From: Streptococcus suis
GTDB lineage: Bacteria; Bacillota; Bacilli; Lactobacillales; Streptococcaceae
Reading direction: 5' to 3'
DNA length: 64,000 bases
NCBI RefSeq assembly: GCF_016775005.1
Contig: NZ_JAEUXI010000004.1
Location: 124,001-188,000 of the forward strand
Of this stretch, positions 44,934 to 53,011 are shown one piece after another. Every line of letters starts with the position of its first letter. Positions within the stretch are counted from its first letter, which is position 1. The position numbers and the translations under genes are program-made. The notes under the pieces were generated by a model. That model saw only the letters and a list, made by a program, of their open reading frames with translations. It was not told the DNA's origin and did not search any database.

Positions 44934-45366
44934 TGGTTTCTCCTTTATAAAAGCGTGATTGAATGTAACACGGATGGCTACAATATTTTCTATTCGGATT
45001 GGCATAAGATAAAAATGACCTGCCACATTGTTGGCAAGTCAATTCTTCATAAGCGGTTTTTGATTTATCGTGTTCGTCAGAATGAGTGGTCCACCAAACC
45101 TTACGACATTTATCCGAACAGAACTTCTTCGGTCTACCTATTTTGTGAGTTTTAAGTGCTTGATAACACTGTGGGCAACGAAGTCCATCATTCTGGTCGG
45201 CTTTTGCCATCTGCTTAGTAACAGCACCATGACCAAGCAATGCTGGATTTCGTTTACAGTATTTCTTAACGGAATCTCTAGACAGTCCTGTAGCCTTACC
45301 GATTAAGCCATAGCCAAGACCTTCTCCTCGCATTTTCCAGATTTGTTTGCGTTGACTTTCGTCCAT
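44905..45366 (-). CDS. HTH plus zinc-finger phage protein (sigma-like)
   Basis: 153 aa from the ATG at 45366. N-terminal HTH (GEGLGYGLIGKATGLSRDSVK) as in sigma region 4 or Hin-type; then two zinc sites (CPQC…CSDKC and CQQC…CSHPC). Probably a DNA-binding regulator or packaging-site protein. Its 3' end overlaps the methyltransferase start by 29 bp. Confidence 0.75.
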   Translation of the reverse strand: MDESQRKQIWKMRGEGLGYGLIGKATGLSRDSVKKYCKRNPALLGHGAVTKQMAKADQNDGLRCPQCYQALKTHKIGRPKKFCSDKCRKVWWTTHSDEHDKSKTAYEELTCQQCGRSFLSYANPNRKYCSHPCYIQSRFYKGETNDKSTNNGN

Positions 45367-45383
45367 TTGTTTTCCTTTCAAAC

Positions 45384-45431
45384 AAAAAAGGACTAAAAAC
45401 AACTATTTTCACCATTGTTTCTAGCCTTTTT
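45384..45431 (-). terminator. Hairpin upstream of the HTH/zinc-finger gene
   Basis: Long stem AAAAAGGCTAGAAACAA with its near-complement TTGTTTTTAGTCCTTTTT on the minus strand; ends in TTTTTTG. Could terminate transcripts from the HNH side. Confidence 0.6.
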
Positions 45432-45665
45432 CACTATTATTATTACCAAAATTACATACTAGGGAACGCTACATCCCCACACTGGAAACGTGATAACGGT
45501 GGGAAGGAACGTCAAAATGAAGCGATTTTAATGTACCCGCTTGCGAATTTTGCGAAATTGCACGTTTGAGGGGGCGTCGGTCTTAGTCTCCCAAGGGTTT
45601 AGAGATTTTATCCCCCCTCCCCCAATGGGTGAAAAATGAGATACTTTTGTAACGAAACTCCAAGA
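45432..45665. other. Noncoding region, candidate cos packaging site
   Basis: 230 bp without a gene, directly after the HNH endonuclease stop. It contains a G-run/C-run (CCCCCCTCCCCC, 45614-45625) and GGGGGCGTCGGTC (45571-45583), much more GC-rich than its surroundings. In HNH plus P27-terminase phages cos lies next to the HNH gene. Exact ends need virion DNA. Confidence 0.4.
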
Positions 45666-46031
45666 CTAAAATCGATACGTATACTCCACATATCGGTCAG
45701 TCGTCTTGGTCTTTCTATCATGACAAGACTTACAAAGTGCTTGCCAGTTAGTTTGATTCCAAAAGCGTTCTTGGTCACCTCGGTGGGGTGTAATATGGTC
45801 AACTACAGTTGCCTTGGTCAGTCGACCTTTGGCTTTGCATTGAACACAGAGTGGATGAACTTTTAAGTAACGAAGTCGTGCTTTGGTCCACTGGCCATTG
45901 TATCCTTTGGCTTTGGTTGACTTGGCCTCCAGTTGCAGGTTTGATTTATGGTTGTCACAATACTTGTGACCATAAGGTACTAAGTTAGGACAACCATTTT
46001 GTTTACAAGGTGTACTTGGTCTTCTTGGCAT
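45666..46031 (-). CDS. HNH endonuclease
   Basis: 121 aa from the ATG at 46031 (RBS GGAGGAAA). Zinc-binding Cys pairs near the start (CKQNGC, HKYC), then HPLCVQCKAKGRLTKATVVDH and LCKSCHDRKT complete the HNH beta-beta-alpha-metal site. In cos phages it works with terminase to cut cos during packaging. Confidence 0.92.
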   Translation of the reverse strand: MPRRPSTPCKQNGCPNLVPYGHKYCDNHKSNLQLEAKSTKAKGYNGQWTKARLRYLKVHPLCVQCKAKGRLTKATVVDHITPHRGDQERFWNQTNWQALCKSCHDRKTKTTDRYVEYTYRF

Positions 46032-46055
46032 TTTTCCTCCATAGAAAAAGTACAA

Positions 46056-46427
46056 TTAATCTAAGTAATTGCACTTTGCTAATCTATTGATCGCCCTACA
46101 AAACAACATCCATTCTCGTGGATAATTATTATCACCCGAGCAATCGTAGGTTCTTCCATTCATGACAAACGATACATGCCACTGTGTACCATCTAATATC
46201 TCCATTTCATTCGGATAATATTCCTTCCATTCAGACAGTTTCACACGTTTTAATTGATTTAAGAATACAAATAATCGGAGATCTGAAATTGTTTTTATCT
46301 CTGCTTCTGTCTCTGGAAATTTTTTAATACTTACCAATTTTTCTTCAATGTTAATGTCAATTGAAATCATCGGCAACATGAATCCAAAAAGTGATACGGT
46401 TATAGAGGATACTTGAGGTTTGGACAT
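46056..46427 (-). CDS. Unknown phage protein, 123 aa
   Basis: No family recognised. Pattern of beta-strand-rich N-terminus (SSITVSLFGFMLPMISIDIN), a central helix and DCSGDNNYPREWMLFCRAIN near the end. It starts 32 bp after the MetK stop and precedes the HNH gene. Confidence 0.6.
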   Translation of the reverse strand: MSKPQVSSITVSLFGFMLPMISIDINIEEKLVSIKKFPETEAEIKTISDLRLFVFLNQLKRVKLSEWKEYYPNEMEILDGTQWHVSFVMNGRTYDCSGDNNYPREWMLFCRAINRLAKCNYLD

Positions 46428-46459
46428 TTGAACACTCCTTTACTCTATCAATTATATCA

Positions 46460-47497
46460 CTATTTCTCCCAAGGTAGATGGTCTTTCGTGAAATGCCCGA
46501 AGCAAGATGTTTTGGTATAGTCTACATTCAAGAGATTCAGTTTCTTAATGATACCTCGTGGTGTTAAATCATACCGCTCACGAACCATTCCTTCCAGTTG
46601 TTTTGTGGTGTAGCGACTGGTTCCAAAGGTTTCTACATGCACCGACACAGGTTCTGCAACTCCAATGGCGTAGGCTAATTGTACTTCACATCGTTTCGCA
46701 TACCCTTCTCGAACAATATCCTTGGCAATCTTTCGTGCCATGTATGCTGCGGAGCGGTCAACCTTGCTTGGGTCTTTTCCAGAGAAAGCCCCGCCACCAT
46801 GACGTGCGAAACCTCCGTAGGTATCTGCCACAATCTTTCTACCAGTAACTCCTGCATCCGCAAATGAGCCACCAAGTACAAAACGACCTGTTGGATTGAC
46901 TAGAACTTTGAAATCTAGATTCTGACGGTAACGAAGTGCTACTGCCATCATGGCTTCTGTCACAATTCGTTTTACTTTGGCAAGGTCAGCCGTTTCGGTA
47001 TGTTGGATGGAAACTAAGAAAGTATCAATCCGTTTCTTCTCATAGTCGTAGGATACCTGTGCCTTAGCATCCTTTCCAAGTAAAGGGTGACCAAGTGACA
47101 TCAGTTTCTCAAGGACTCGAGTTGCTAAGACATAAGGAAGTGGCAGGTACTCAGGTGTTTCATCTGTCGCATAACCAAACATCATTCCTTGGTCACCAGC
47201 ACCACCATTATCAACACCTTGGGCAATATCAGAACTTTGGAGTCCAAGTAGGTTAGTTACCCGAACATTCTTCATACCAAGTGGCTCGACAACCTGTCGT
47301 ACAATGTTCTCGAGATTAAAGTTATGTCTTGTCGAAATTTCACCAGCTACTATAACCTGGTTATCCTTGATTAAGGTCTCAACTGCCACTCGACTTGATT
47401 TGTCAAACTTGAGACACTCCGTCAAAATGGCATCTGAAATCTGATCACAGATTTTATCTGGGTGTCCAACCGACACCTGTTCACTAGAAATAATCAT
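46460..47497 (-). CDS. Phage-borne S-adenosylmethionine synthetase (MetK-like)
   Basis: 345 aa from the ATG at 47497 (GGAGG upstream). It makes SAM from methionine and ATP. Motifs are all present: GHPDKICDQISDAIL (about 10-24), GDQGMMFGYATDETPE, GGGAFSGKDPSKVDRSAAY and AIGVAEPVSVHVETFGT. It is about 50 residues shorter than the cellular 390-400 aa enzyme, mostly missing loops. Sited among packaging genes with a DNA methyltransferase downstream, so it likely supplies SAM for methylation. Active-site residues look intact. Confidence 0.9.
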   Translation of the reverse strand: MIISSEQVSVGHPDKICDQISDAILTECLKFDKSSRVAVETLIKDNQVIVAGEISTRHNFNLENIVRQVVEPLGMKNVRVTNLLGLQSSDIAQGVDNGGAGDQGMMFGYATDETPEYLPLPYVLATRVLEKLMSLGHPLLGKDAKAQVSYDYEKKRIDTFLVSIQHTETADLAKVKRIVTEAMMAVALRYRQNLDFKVLVNPTGRFVLGGSFADAGVTGRKIVADTYGGFARHGGGAFSGKDPSKVDRSAAYMARKIAKDIVREGYAKRCEVQLAYAIGVAEPVSVHVETFGTSRYTTKQLEGMVRERYDLTPRGIIKKLNLLNVDYTKTSCFGHFTKDHLPWEK

Positions 47498-47510
47498 AAT
47501 TCCTCCACGC

Positions 47511-47541
47511 AAAAAGCCCAACCTTTATGAGGCTAGGCTTT
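47511..47541 (-). terminator. Terminator of small-gene cassette 3
   Basis: AAAGCCTAGCCT…AGGTTGGGCTTTTT hairpin, between the 60-aa gene and metK on the minus strand. Confidence 0.6.
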
Positions 47542-47544
47542 ACT

Positions 47545-47727
47545 TTATTTTACTGATTGTTGTCCTGCTTCGTAGGCTCGTTCGAGTGCTTTTTTAATTC
47601 CCCAAACTGGAATGTCGTAGAAATCAAGGTTATCGCTCCAGCGTTGTTCCAAGGTTTCAACTTGTAATTCCTCTTGAGCAATCCTTGTAAAAATCGCATC
47701 CAGTTTTTCTTGTTGGCGTTTTGTCAT
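47545..47727 (-). CDS. Cassette 3 protein, 60 aa (DUF6900-like, tentative)
   Basis: MTKRQQEKLDAIFTRIAQEE, then LDFYDIPVWGIKKALERAYE: a two-helix protein. I associate it tentatively with DUF6900; function unknown. Starts after GAGGAGA in the shared leader; in-frame extension MYTTKEEENNT possible. Confidence 0.65.
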   Translation of the reverse strand: MTKRQQEKLDAIFTRIAQEELQVETLEQRWSDNLDFYDIPVWGIKKALERAYEAGQQSVK

Positions 47728-47732
47728 GGTAT

Positions 47733-47796
47733 TGTTCTCCTCTTCTTTTGTTGTGTACATATTAACTCTAAAAAGGAGATATATCCAGTCATTTCT
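47733..47796 (-). repeat. Shared 5' leader/promoter repeat, copy 3
   Basis: Same element as copies 1 and 2, with AGAAATGACTGGATATATCTCC and TTAATATGTACACAACAAAAG. Confidence 0.8.
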
Positions 47797-47852
47797 GAGT
47801 ATTTTTTATCTTTTTTGACACTTACAATTCTACCACAAATTTTGACAAAGTG

Positions 47853-47929
47853 AGGTCAATGTTAGGTCACACTTAGTGCAGGGGGAGGTTACTGGTAGGT
47901 CAAGGGTAGGTCAGGGGGAGGTTACTTTT
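47853..47929. repeat. Seven-unit 11-bp direct-repeat (iteron) array
   Basis: Plus strand units start AGGTCA, AGGTCA, AGTGCA (degenerate), AGGTTA, AGGTCA, AGGTCA, AGGTTA at 47853, 47864, 47875, 47886, 47897, 47908 and 47919: exactly one helical turn apart. The array overlaps the last codons of the ArpU-like gene. Likely binding site for a phage protein: late activator, small terminase or replication initiator. Confidence 0.85.
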
Positions 47930-48398
47930 CCAAAGAAAATCCCATTTTCAGATAAACTTCCCTAACATGGTCTAAGACCTTACGTCGCCAATTTCTAACA
48001 GTACTTCGGCTAATATGAAACTCTCTCATCAAGCTATCCCAATTACTATCTGTCTTAAGCATGGATTGAGCAAAATCATATAAATCTCCCTTTAGAAATT
48101 TTAAAGCCATCTCAAAATTATCAAGGTCATTAGCCAATCGGATATACCGTTGCGATAAATCTGCCAATTGTTCCTCGTTTTCCTGAATCATCTTCTCACG
48201 AAAATTCAGTGCAATCATCTCTGACCGTTGATTAGTAGGTGTACTTTTAACTCTAGGTTCATCAGATTTTTCAAAAACGAGTGAACCAATAACCTCATTT
48301 TCTGTCACTGGTTTGAAATGTTCCAAACGATACTTTAACATCTCCAAGTCACTTTTGAGTTCATTGTAATTCGTCAGTATGTGCTCTGCCTTATCCAT
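47922..48398 (-). CDS. ArpU/sigma-like phage transcriptional regulator
   Basis: 158 aa. A coiled-coil N-terminal half is followed by a C-terminal HTH (FHISRSTVRNWRRKVLDHVREVY) like sigma region 4. Proteins of this size and place, at the end of the early operon before packaging genes, act as late-gene activators (ArpU, phage sigma-24-like). Its 3' end sits on the 11-bp iteron array, a possible target. Confidence 0.75.
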   Translation of the reverse strand: MDKAEHILTNYNELKSDLEMLKYRLEHFKPVTENEVIGSLVFEKSDEPRVKSTPTNQRSEMIALNFREKMIQENEEQLADLSQRYIRLANDLDNFEMALKFLKGDLYDFAQSMLKTDSNWDSLMREFHISRSTVRNWRRKVLDHVREVYLKMGFSLEK

Positions 48399-49767
48399 CT
48401 GCCCCTCCTACTTGTGCTTTAACAGCTGCAATCAGCCGTTCTTGTTGCGCATCTTTGTTTTCTAGTGCCTTCAGGATTTCCTCATCAATCGTTCCCTCAG
48501 TCACAATGTGTTGGATAATAACAGTCTCAGACTCTTGTCCCTGTCGCCAAAGCCGTGCATTCGTTTGTTGGTATAGTTCCAACGACCATGTTAAACCAAA
48601 CCAGACCAAGTGGTGACCGCCTTTTTGGAGGTTCAAACCATGACCTGCTCCAGCTGGATGAAGTAAGCCAACTGAAACATTACCTTTATTCCATTCACGA
48701 ATATCTTCTTCTGTTTTCAACACCCGACTCTTTACCTTGAGTTTTTCTAAACGACCCAGAATCCGAGCCAAGTCATGTTTGAACCAATAGGCAACTAAGA
48801 CAGGTTCTCCATTCGCGGATTCGAGGATATCCTCAAGGGCATCTAGTTTCTGTTCATGTAATGCCACAACCGAATGATCATCAGAATATACGGCTCCATT
48901 GGACAACTGAACTAACTTGCTCGTAAGGCTTGCAGCATTGGCAGCAGTTACTTCTAGTCCATCTAACTCTGACAATACATACTCTTTCTTAAACTGAATG
49001 TATTTTTCTTTTTCCTTTTCTGTCATGCGCACCAGTTTCTTGGTAGAGATCAATTCAGGCATATCCAGATAATCTAGGGCTTTCATGGAAATGGTAATAT
49101 CACTAATCTTGTCTTGAATTTGACACTCCGCATAATCCATGGGGATGTATTCATAGACAATGTTTCCGTTGCGACGACCTTCTTCAAAGTAGCGACTACG
49201 AAACTCACCGATGAAGCGACCAAGACGTTCTCCTCCATCAATGACTTTAAACTCTGCGAACAAGTCCATCAGTCCATTAGAACTCGGTGTTCCAGTTAGT
49301 CCAACAATACGTTTCATGTAAGGACGCATTGCCATAAAGGCTTTGAAACGCTTGGACTGCCAAGACTTGAAAGAACTCAATTCATCAATCACTACCATAT
49401 CCCACTTGAAATAGGGACTACATTGTTCCACCAGCCAAGGTAGGTTTTCACGATTGACGATATAGATATCCGCATCTTTCTGTAGAGCTACCATTCGTTG
49501 CTTGGGAGTACCAACTATTTTCGAATACCGTAAGTGACGCAACTCAGACCATTGCTCAATCTCATCACTCCATACTGTATTTGCGACTCGAAGCGGGGCA
49601 ATAACCAAAACCTTTGTGACTTCAAATCGGTCAAACATCAATTCATTCACTGCAGACAAGGTTGTAGCCGTCTTTCCCATCCCCATGTCTAGGATGACTG
49701 CTGCATGAGGGTGACCCATGATGAAGTCCTTGGCGACTACCTGATAGTTATGTAATGTCAATTTCAT
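48391..49767 (-). CDS. SNF2-type DEAD/DEAH helicase
   Basis: 458 aa. Walker A MGMGKTATTLSAV near 29, DEAH-like VVIDELSSFKSW near 125, SAT-like GLTGTPSSN near 155, and C-terminal motifs NKGNVSVGLLHPAGAGHGLN and ARLWRQGQESETV (motif VI). A dsDNA translocase common in phage replication modules. It overlaps the regulator by 8 bp and VRR-NUC by 20 bp. Confidence 0.92.
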   Translation of the reverse strand: MKLTLHNYQVVAKDFIMGHPHAAVILDMGMGKTATTLSAVNELMFDRFEVTKVLVIAPLRVANTVWSDEIEQWSELRHLRYSKIVGTPKQRMVALQKDADIYIVNRENLPWLVEQCSPYFKWDMVVIDELSSFKSWQSKRFKAFMAMRPYMKRIVGLTGTPSSNGLMDLFAEFKVIDGGERLGRFIGEFRSRYFEEGRRNGNIVYEYIPMDYAECQIQDKISDITISMKALDYLDMPELISTKKLVRMTEKEKEKYIQFKKEYVLSELDGLEVTAANAASLTSKLVQLSNGAVYSDDHSVVALHEQKLDALEDILESANGEPVLVAYWFKHDLARILGRLEKLKVKSRVLKTEEDIREWNKGNVSVGLLHPAGAGHGLNLQKGGHHLVWFGLTWSLELYQQTNARLWRQGQESETVIIQHIVTEGTIDEEILKALENKDAQQERLIAAVKAQVGGADG

Positions 49768-50029
49768 CTAGCACTTCTCCAATCATCTCAATGCGGTCAA
49801 TGACATAGACCTTAAAGCCTAATCGCTCGAATAGTTTATGTCTTGACCCTTGTAACTTCCTTGGCTTTTGGTCAGGAGCCTTCACTTCCGCCAAGCCAAA
49901 CTTGCCATTGGGTAAAAACACCAACCTGTCTGGCACACCAGAAAAAGATGGAGATACCCACTTAGGACAAATCCCTCCTCGAGCTTTCACAGACTTCACC
50001 AAAGCTTGCTCAACGTACTTTTCTCTCAT
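49748..50029 (-). CDS. VRR-NUC domain nuclease
   Basis: 93 aa from the ATG at 50029 (AAAGGA eight bases before). The minimal VRR-NUC fold is complete: EQALVKSVKARGG, SGVPDRLVFLP and AEVKAPDQKP with catalytic D-ExK, then QGSRHKLFERLGF. Likely a Holliday-junction or flap nuclease for replication. It overlaps the helicase start. Confidence 0.9.
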   Translation of the reverse strand: MREKYVEQALVKSVKARGGICPKWVSPSFSGVPDRLVFLPNGKFGLAEVKAPDQKPRKLQGSRHKLFERLGFKVYVIDRIEMIGEVLDEIDIT

Positions 50030-50313
50030 CGTTCTAAATCCTTTCGTCAAATTGAAGTGTGTAGGTCTAGTGCAGTCATTTCCAAAACTCCCCTTATAGG
50101 CTTTTTTTATAGTAATTTTTGCTTATAGGATAGTTTTAGAAAAGACCATAATAGACCTACACAAAATCAAAAAATGTCACTCATGTTGGTCGTTTTAAGC
50201 ATTTATCTGAAACCTCATTCAAAATAAGTTCCAACCTTTCAGTCAACGACCTACACACCTAAAATAATCAAATACCTCTATTGTGGAAGTAAGTTGGCTA
50301 AAAATGTTGGTCA
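50030..50313. other. Noncoding spacer with repeated GTGTAGGTC and TGTTGGTC
   Basis: GTGTAGGTC occurs three times (50059-50067 on plus; 50154-50163 and 50248-50258 on minus) and ATGTTGGTC twice on plus (50183-50191, 50304-50312). It is the largest gap in the replication module and AT-rich, so a candidate origin or operator. Confidence 0.45.
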
Positions 50314-52599
50314 TTAATCTAAGAAATCATAGCCATCATCAACCAATTTCAAACCAAGAATGAAGTTACCTTTACTTGTCCGTTTTCGTTTAAAACCTGC
50401 CTGATCAAGAGCAGAATAAAAATCGGTCGTACTGCGTGTGTACTCCATGTTTTTGGCGCAATAGGCACGATACTGACTGTAAAGTTCTCCTGATTTTTCT
50501 GACAACTGATCACCAACTTGACAACAATCGCTAAGAAAATGTCCCAACCAGTCATTGGCTTCTCGGTAAGCTTTGACGGAAGCTGATACGGCAGTTGGTA
50601 CTTTTGTTTTGAAGTTCGCTTTGATGGCTTTTTCTGCACCTTCTATAATCCAAGACATGATTGCTGGTGCTGCATTGTCGTACAGATAATCCGCAAAGTT
50701 TTTGATGTCAGAGCGACCAGTGATTTTGGCGTTAAACGGGATAACAACCAAACGTCGCCAAGTTCCATCATCGTTCGCCCCTACTTTAGGCAGATGGTTA
50801 GTGTAAAGAACCAGCGTGTGTGAGGGCACGAAGTGGAATGGATCCTTGTACTTCTTCTCTGCTTGGATTTCATCTGTTGAGGTAATCTGCTTAACAACCG
50901 CAGTATTGAGTCGCATCCCTTCTGCCATTTCAGAAGCAATGACCAGACGTTTCCCTTTAAGCTCAGCAAGCTCAGGACTGACATTACGCTTGTTTGACAT
51001 AGTTAAGGCATCCGCAGATAATTTACCTGAATAGCTCCCTAGCACACGAGCGATGGTATTCCAAAAAGTAGACTTGCCGTTCGCTCCGCCTCCATAGGCA
51101 ATAATCATGTGTTCCTGATAGACCTTACCGATAGCTGCCATACCAATAATTTCTTGAACATAGTCAATCAATTCTTGGTCATTACAGAAAAAGGTGGCTA
51201 AAGTTTCCTGCCATAATCCCATTCCCTGATCACTAGGGGAGACTGCGGTTATTTTTGTTATGTAATCTTCAGGATTGTGTTCTTGTTGCCCATTTATTCC
51301 TTTTCGTAAATCATAGGTAGCCTCTGGGGTATTGAGTAATAAGTCATCACTATCTAATTCTGACAATTCTACTGAAAGCATTGGTTTAGCTGTATTATAG
51401 ACAGCCATCAAATTCTTATAGTCACGATGTTTCATGACAAATTTATGAAACTCTTTGGCAGCTAGATAGGCTTTTAAATACTTCAATTGAAGTGGAGTTT
51501 CAACTGCTTTTTCTAGATGTTTTCCTCCAGCCTTAATGGTCAATTCATCAATACCTGAAGACTGAAGTTGTTTTTCTGCAGTTTCCAAGAATGCATTCGC
51601 TTCAGCAAGTTGTTCATCGGTAAAGTGTACAACTGCACCTAATGCCAACTGTTTATTCTCACGCCAGTGAGTTCCGTCATAGTAAAGATAGTCCGTTGCA
51701 TTGGTATATGCGAGCCTGTTCGCATACTCTCTAGCAAGAACTCCCGCTTCCCCAACATCAGAGTAATCATCTGGTTTTAATGTTTCTCTATTGAAAGCGT
51801 CGGGAGCCACGTAGCCTTTAGATGTTTTTATAGTTCTATTGTAGAATCGCACAGCACTACCCCAGATGGTATCTAACTCTGCTTTATCAAGTGGCGGTAC
51901 ACATTTCTGAGCCTGTTCATCAAAGCCATCTCTTGATTCTTGCGTTACTCCTAAACGTTTTAGAATTTTTGCTGCAAAGACTGACATGGTAGAGTTACGA
52001 CTGCCTTGCTGGATTGGTCCACTTGGAGGCGTATAGAAGTCTGCATCGAAATCTTCCTCGTCTTCAATAGACACAGCTTGAAACAAATCTTCATCAATAG
52101 TTAGCCATGAATCATGCCATATAACCTGTGCATTGGGATTTCCAAAGAAGAATCGTGCCGCATCCTTGGCATTATCATCAAAAAACTTGTATTGATTACA
52201 AAGTTCTTCCTTCATTGCTACATAGATGTCTTTATCCGCTACCTCTTCAATCTGAAAATAGATGTGAAACTTCGGTCGAGGTGCTTTGCCACCTTTAGCC
52301 TTCAAATGACTTCTACTGGTGACCAAGGCAAAATTGTAATCCGCAAAGATTTCTTTTAATCGTTCTACAGTTATCCATTCATCAGGATTTTCTGTGTGAT
52401 CATTATCAATATCCATGACTAACACATCTGACTTGATAAAGTTGACATTGGAGCGAGTATTTTGGACAAAAAGACCTGCCACATGGTCGAATTGAGCTAC
52501 GTTTTGTAAGATAGCTTTATCAGTGATAGTTACCATATTTGGATAGACCGTAGTTGTTTGTATTCCTGTCTGTCCAGAATGAGATAGGGTAAATTTCAT
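50314..52599 (-). CDS. Phage primase-helicase (P4/D5 type)
   Basis: 761 aa. The N-terminal PrimPol-like region (about 1-200) has LVMDIDNDH and the KFHIYFQ strand. D5_N follows (about 430-520, FFCNDQELIDYVQEI), then an SF3 helicase (about 520-660) with Walker A YGGGANGKSTFWN and the Walker B/C segment LKGKRLVIASEMAEG, YTNHLP. A winged-helix C-terminus ends it. It primes and unwinds phage DNA. RBS GGAGGC. Confidence 0.92.
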   Translation of the reverse strand: MKFTLSHSGQTGIQTTTVYPNMVTITDKAILQNVAQFDHVAGLFVQNTRSNVNFIKSDVLVMDIDNDHTENPDEWITVERLKEIFADYNFALVTSRSHLKAKGGKAPRPKFHIYFQIEEVADKDIYVAMKEELCNQYKFFDDNAKDAARFFFGNPNAQVIWHDSWLTIDEDLFQAVSIEDEEDFDADFYTPPSGPIQQGSRNSTMSVFAAKILKRLGVTQESRDGFDEQAQKCVPPLDKAELDTIWGSAVRFYNRTIKTSKGYVAPDAFNRETLKPDDYSDVGEAGVLAREYANRLAYTNATDYLYYDGTHWRENKQLALGAVVHFTDEQLAEANAFLETAEKQLQSSGIDELTIKAGGKHLEKAVETPLQLKYLKAYLAAKEFHKFVMKHRDYKNLMAVYNTAKPMLSVELSELDSDDLLLNTPEATYDLRKGINGQQEHNPEDYITKITAVSPSDQGMGLWQETLATFFCNDQELIDYVQEIIGMAAIGKVYQEHMIIAYGGGANGKSTFWNTIARVLGSYSGKLSADALTMSNKRNVSPELAELKGKRLVIASEMAEGMRLNTAVVKQITSTDEIQAEKKYKDPFHFVPSHTLVLYTNHLPKVGANDDGTWRRLVVIPFNAKITGRSDIKNFADYLYDNAAPAIMSWIIEGAEKAIKANFKTKVPTAVSASVKAYREANDWLGHFLSDCCQVGDQLSEKSGELYSQYRAYCAKNMEYTRSTTDFYSALDQAGFKRKRTSKGNFILGLKLVDDGYDFLD

Positions 52600-52640
52600 T
52601 TGATATGCCTCCGTCTTTAGTTTTTAAATTAGGAAACTTG

Positions 52641-52684
52641 CTTCCTACCTTACTAAGTAAGAAACAGAGATGATTTTCCGCACT
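52641..52684 (-). promoter_or_regulatory. 44-bp phage motif, copy B (upstream of primase)
   Basis: Minus strand: AGTGCGGAAAATCATCTC then CTTACTTAGTAAGGTAGGAAG, oriented towards the primase gene 42 bp away. Confidence 0.75.
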
Positions 52685-52763
52685 TCCGAAAATTTTATTA
52701 GAAAAATAAAAGTTTCCTATTAAATGCACAGGAAACTTTTTTATGTTCAAAAAATTATAGTGA

Positions 52764-52807
52764 GAAGCGGAAAAACATCTCTTAGATCTACTTAGTAAGA
52801 TGTAAGG
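52764..52807 (+). promoter_or_regulatory. 44-bp phage motif, copy C
   Basis: Plus strand: GAAGCGGAAAAACATCTC then CTACTTAGTAAGATGTAAGG, oriented towards the plus-strand early operon; 62 bp before copy D. Confidence 0.7.
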
Positions 52808-52825
52808 GATAAAAATATTCCTTAC

Positions 52826-52869
52826 AAAACGGAAAAATCATTCGAAACCTTACTTAGTAAGATAGGAGG
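52826..52869 (+). promoter_or_regulatory. 44-bp phage motif, copy D
   Basis: Plus strand: AAAACGGAAAAATCATTC then CCTTACTTAGTAAGATAGGAGG. The closing AGGAGG is the RBS of the gene at 52877. Confidence 0.75.
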
Positions 52870-52876
52870 ACCCAAT

Positions 52877-53011
52877 ATGGCAAACGAACCATACATCGAA
52901 CCTGATGATGATGTTGCTGATACTCTCATCGCTATCAGCGTCATCTCAAAACTACTCGCTCGTAAAATAAAGGAGGAAGAAATCAATGCGCAAAATGAAA
53001 GAACTGAATAG
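52877..53011 (+). CDS. Small acidic phage protein, 44 aa
   Basis: MANEPYIEPDDDVADTLIAI, then a helical LLARKIKEEEINAQNERTE tail. Ideal RBS AGGAGG lies 7 nt upstream, at the end of motif D. It overlaps the next gene by 26 bp. No family recognised. Confidence 0.6.
   Translation: MANEPYIEPDDDVADTLIAISVISKLLARKIKEEEINAQNERTE

Noticed and set aside
47797..47930. CRISPR-like array
   Set aside because: The regular 11-bp units are far too short for CRISPR repeats/spacers and no cas genes are near.
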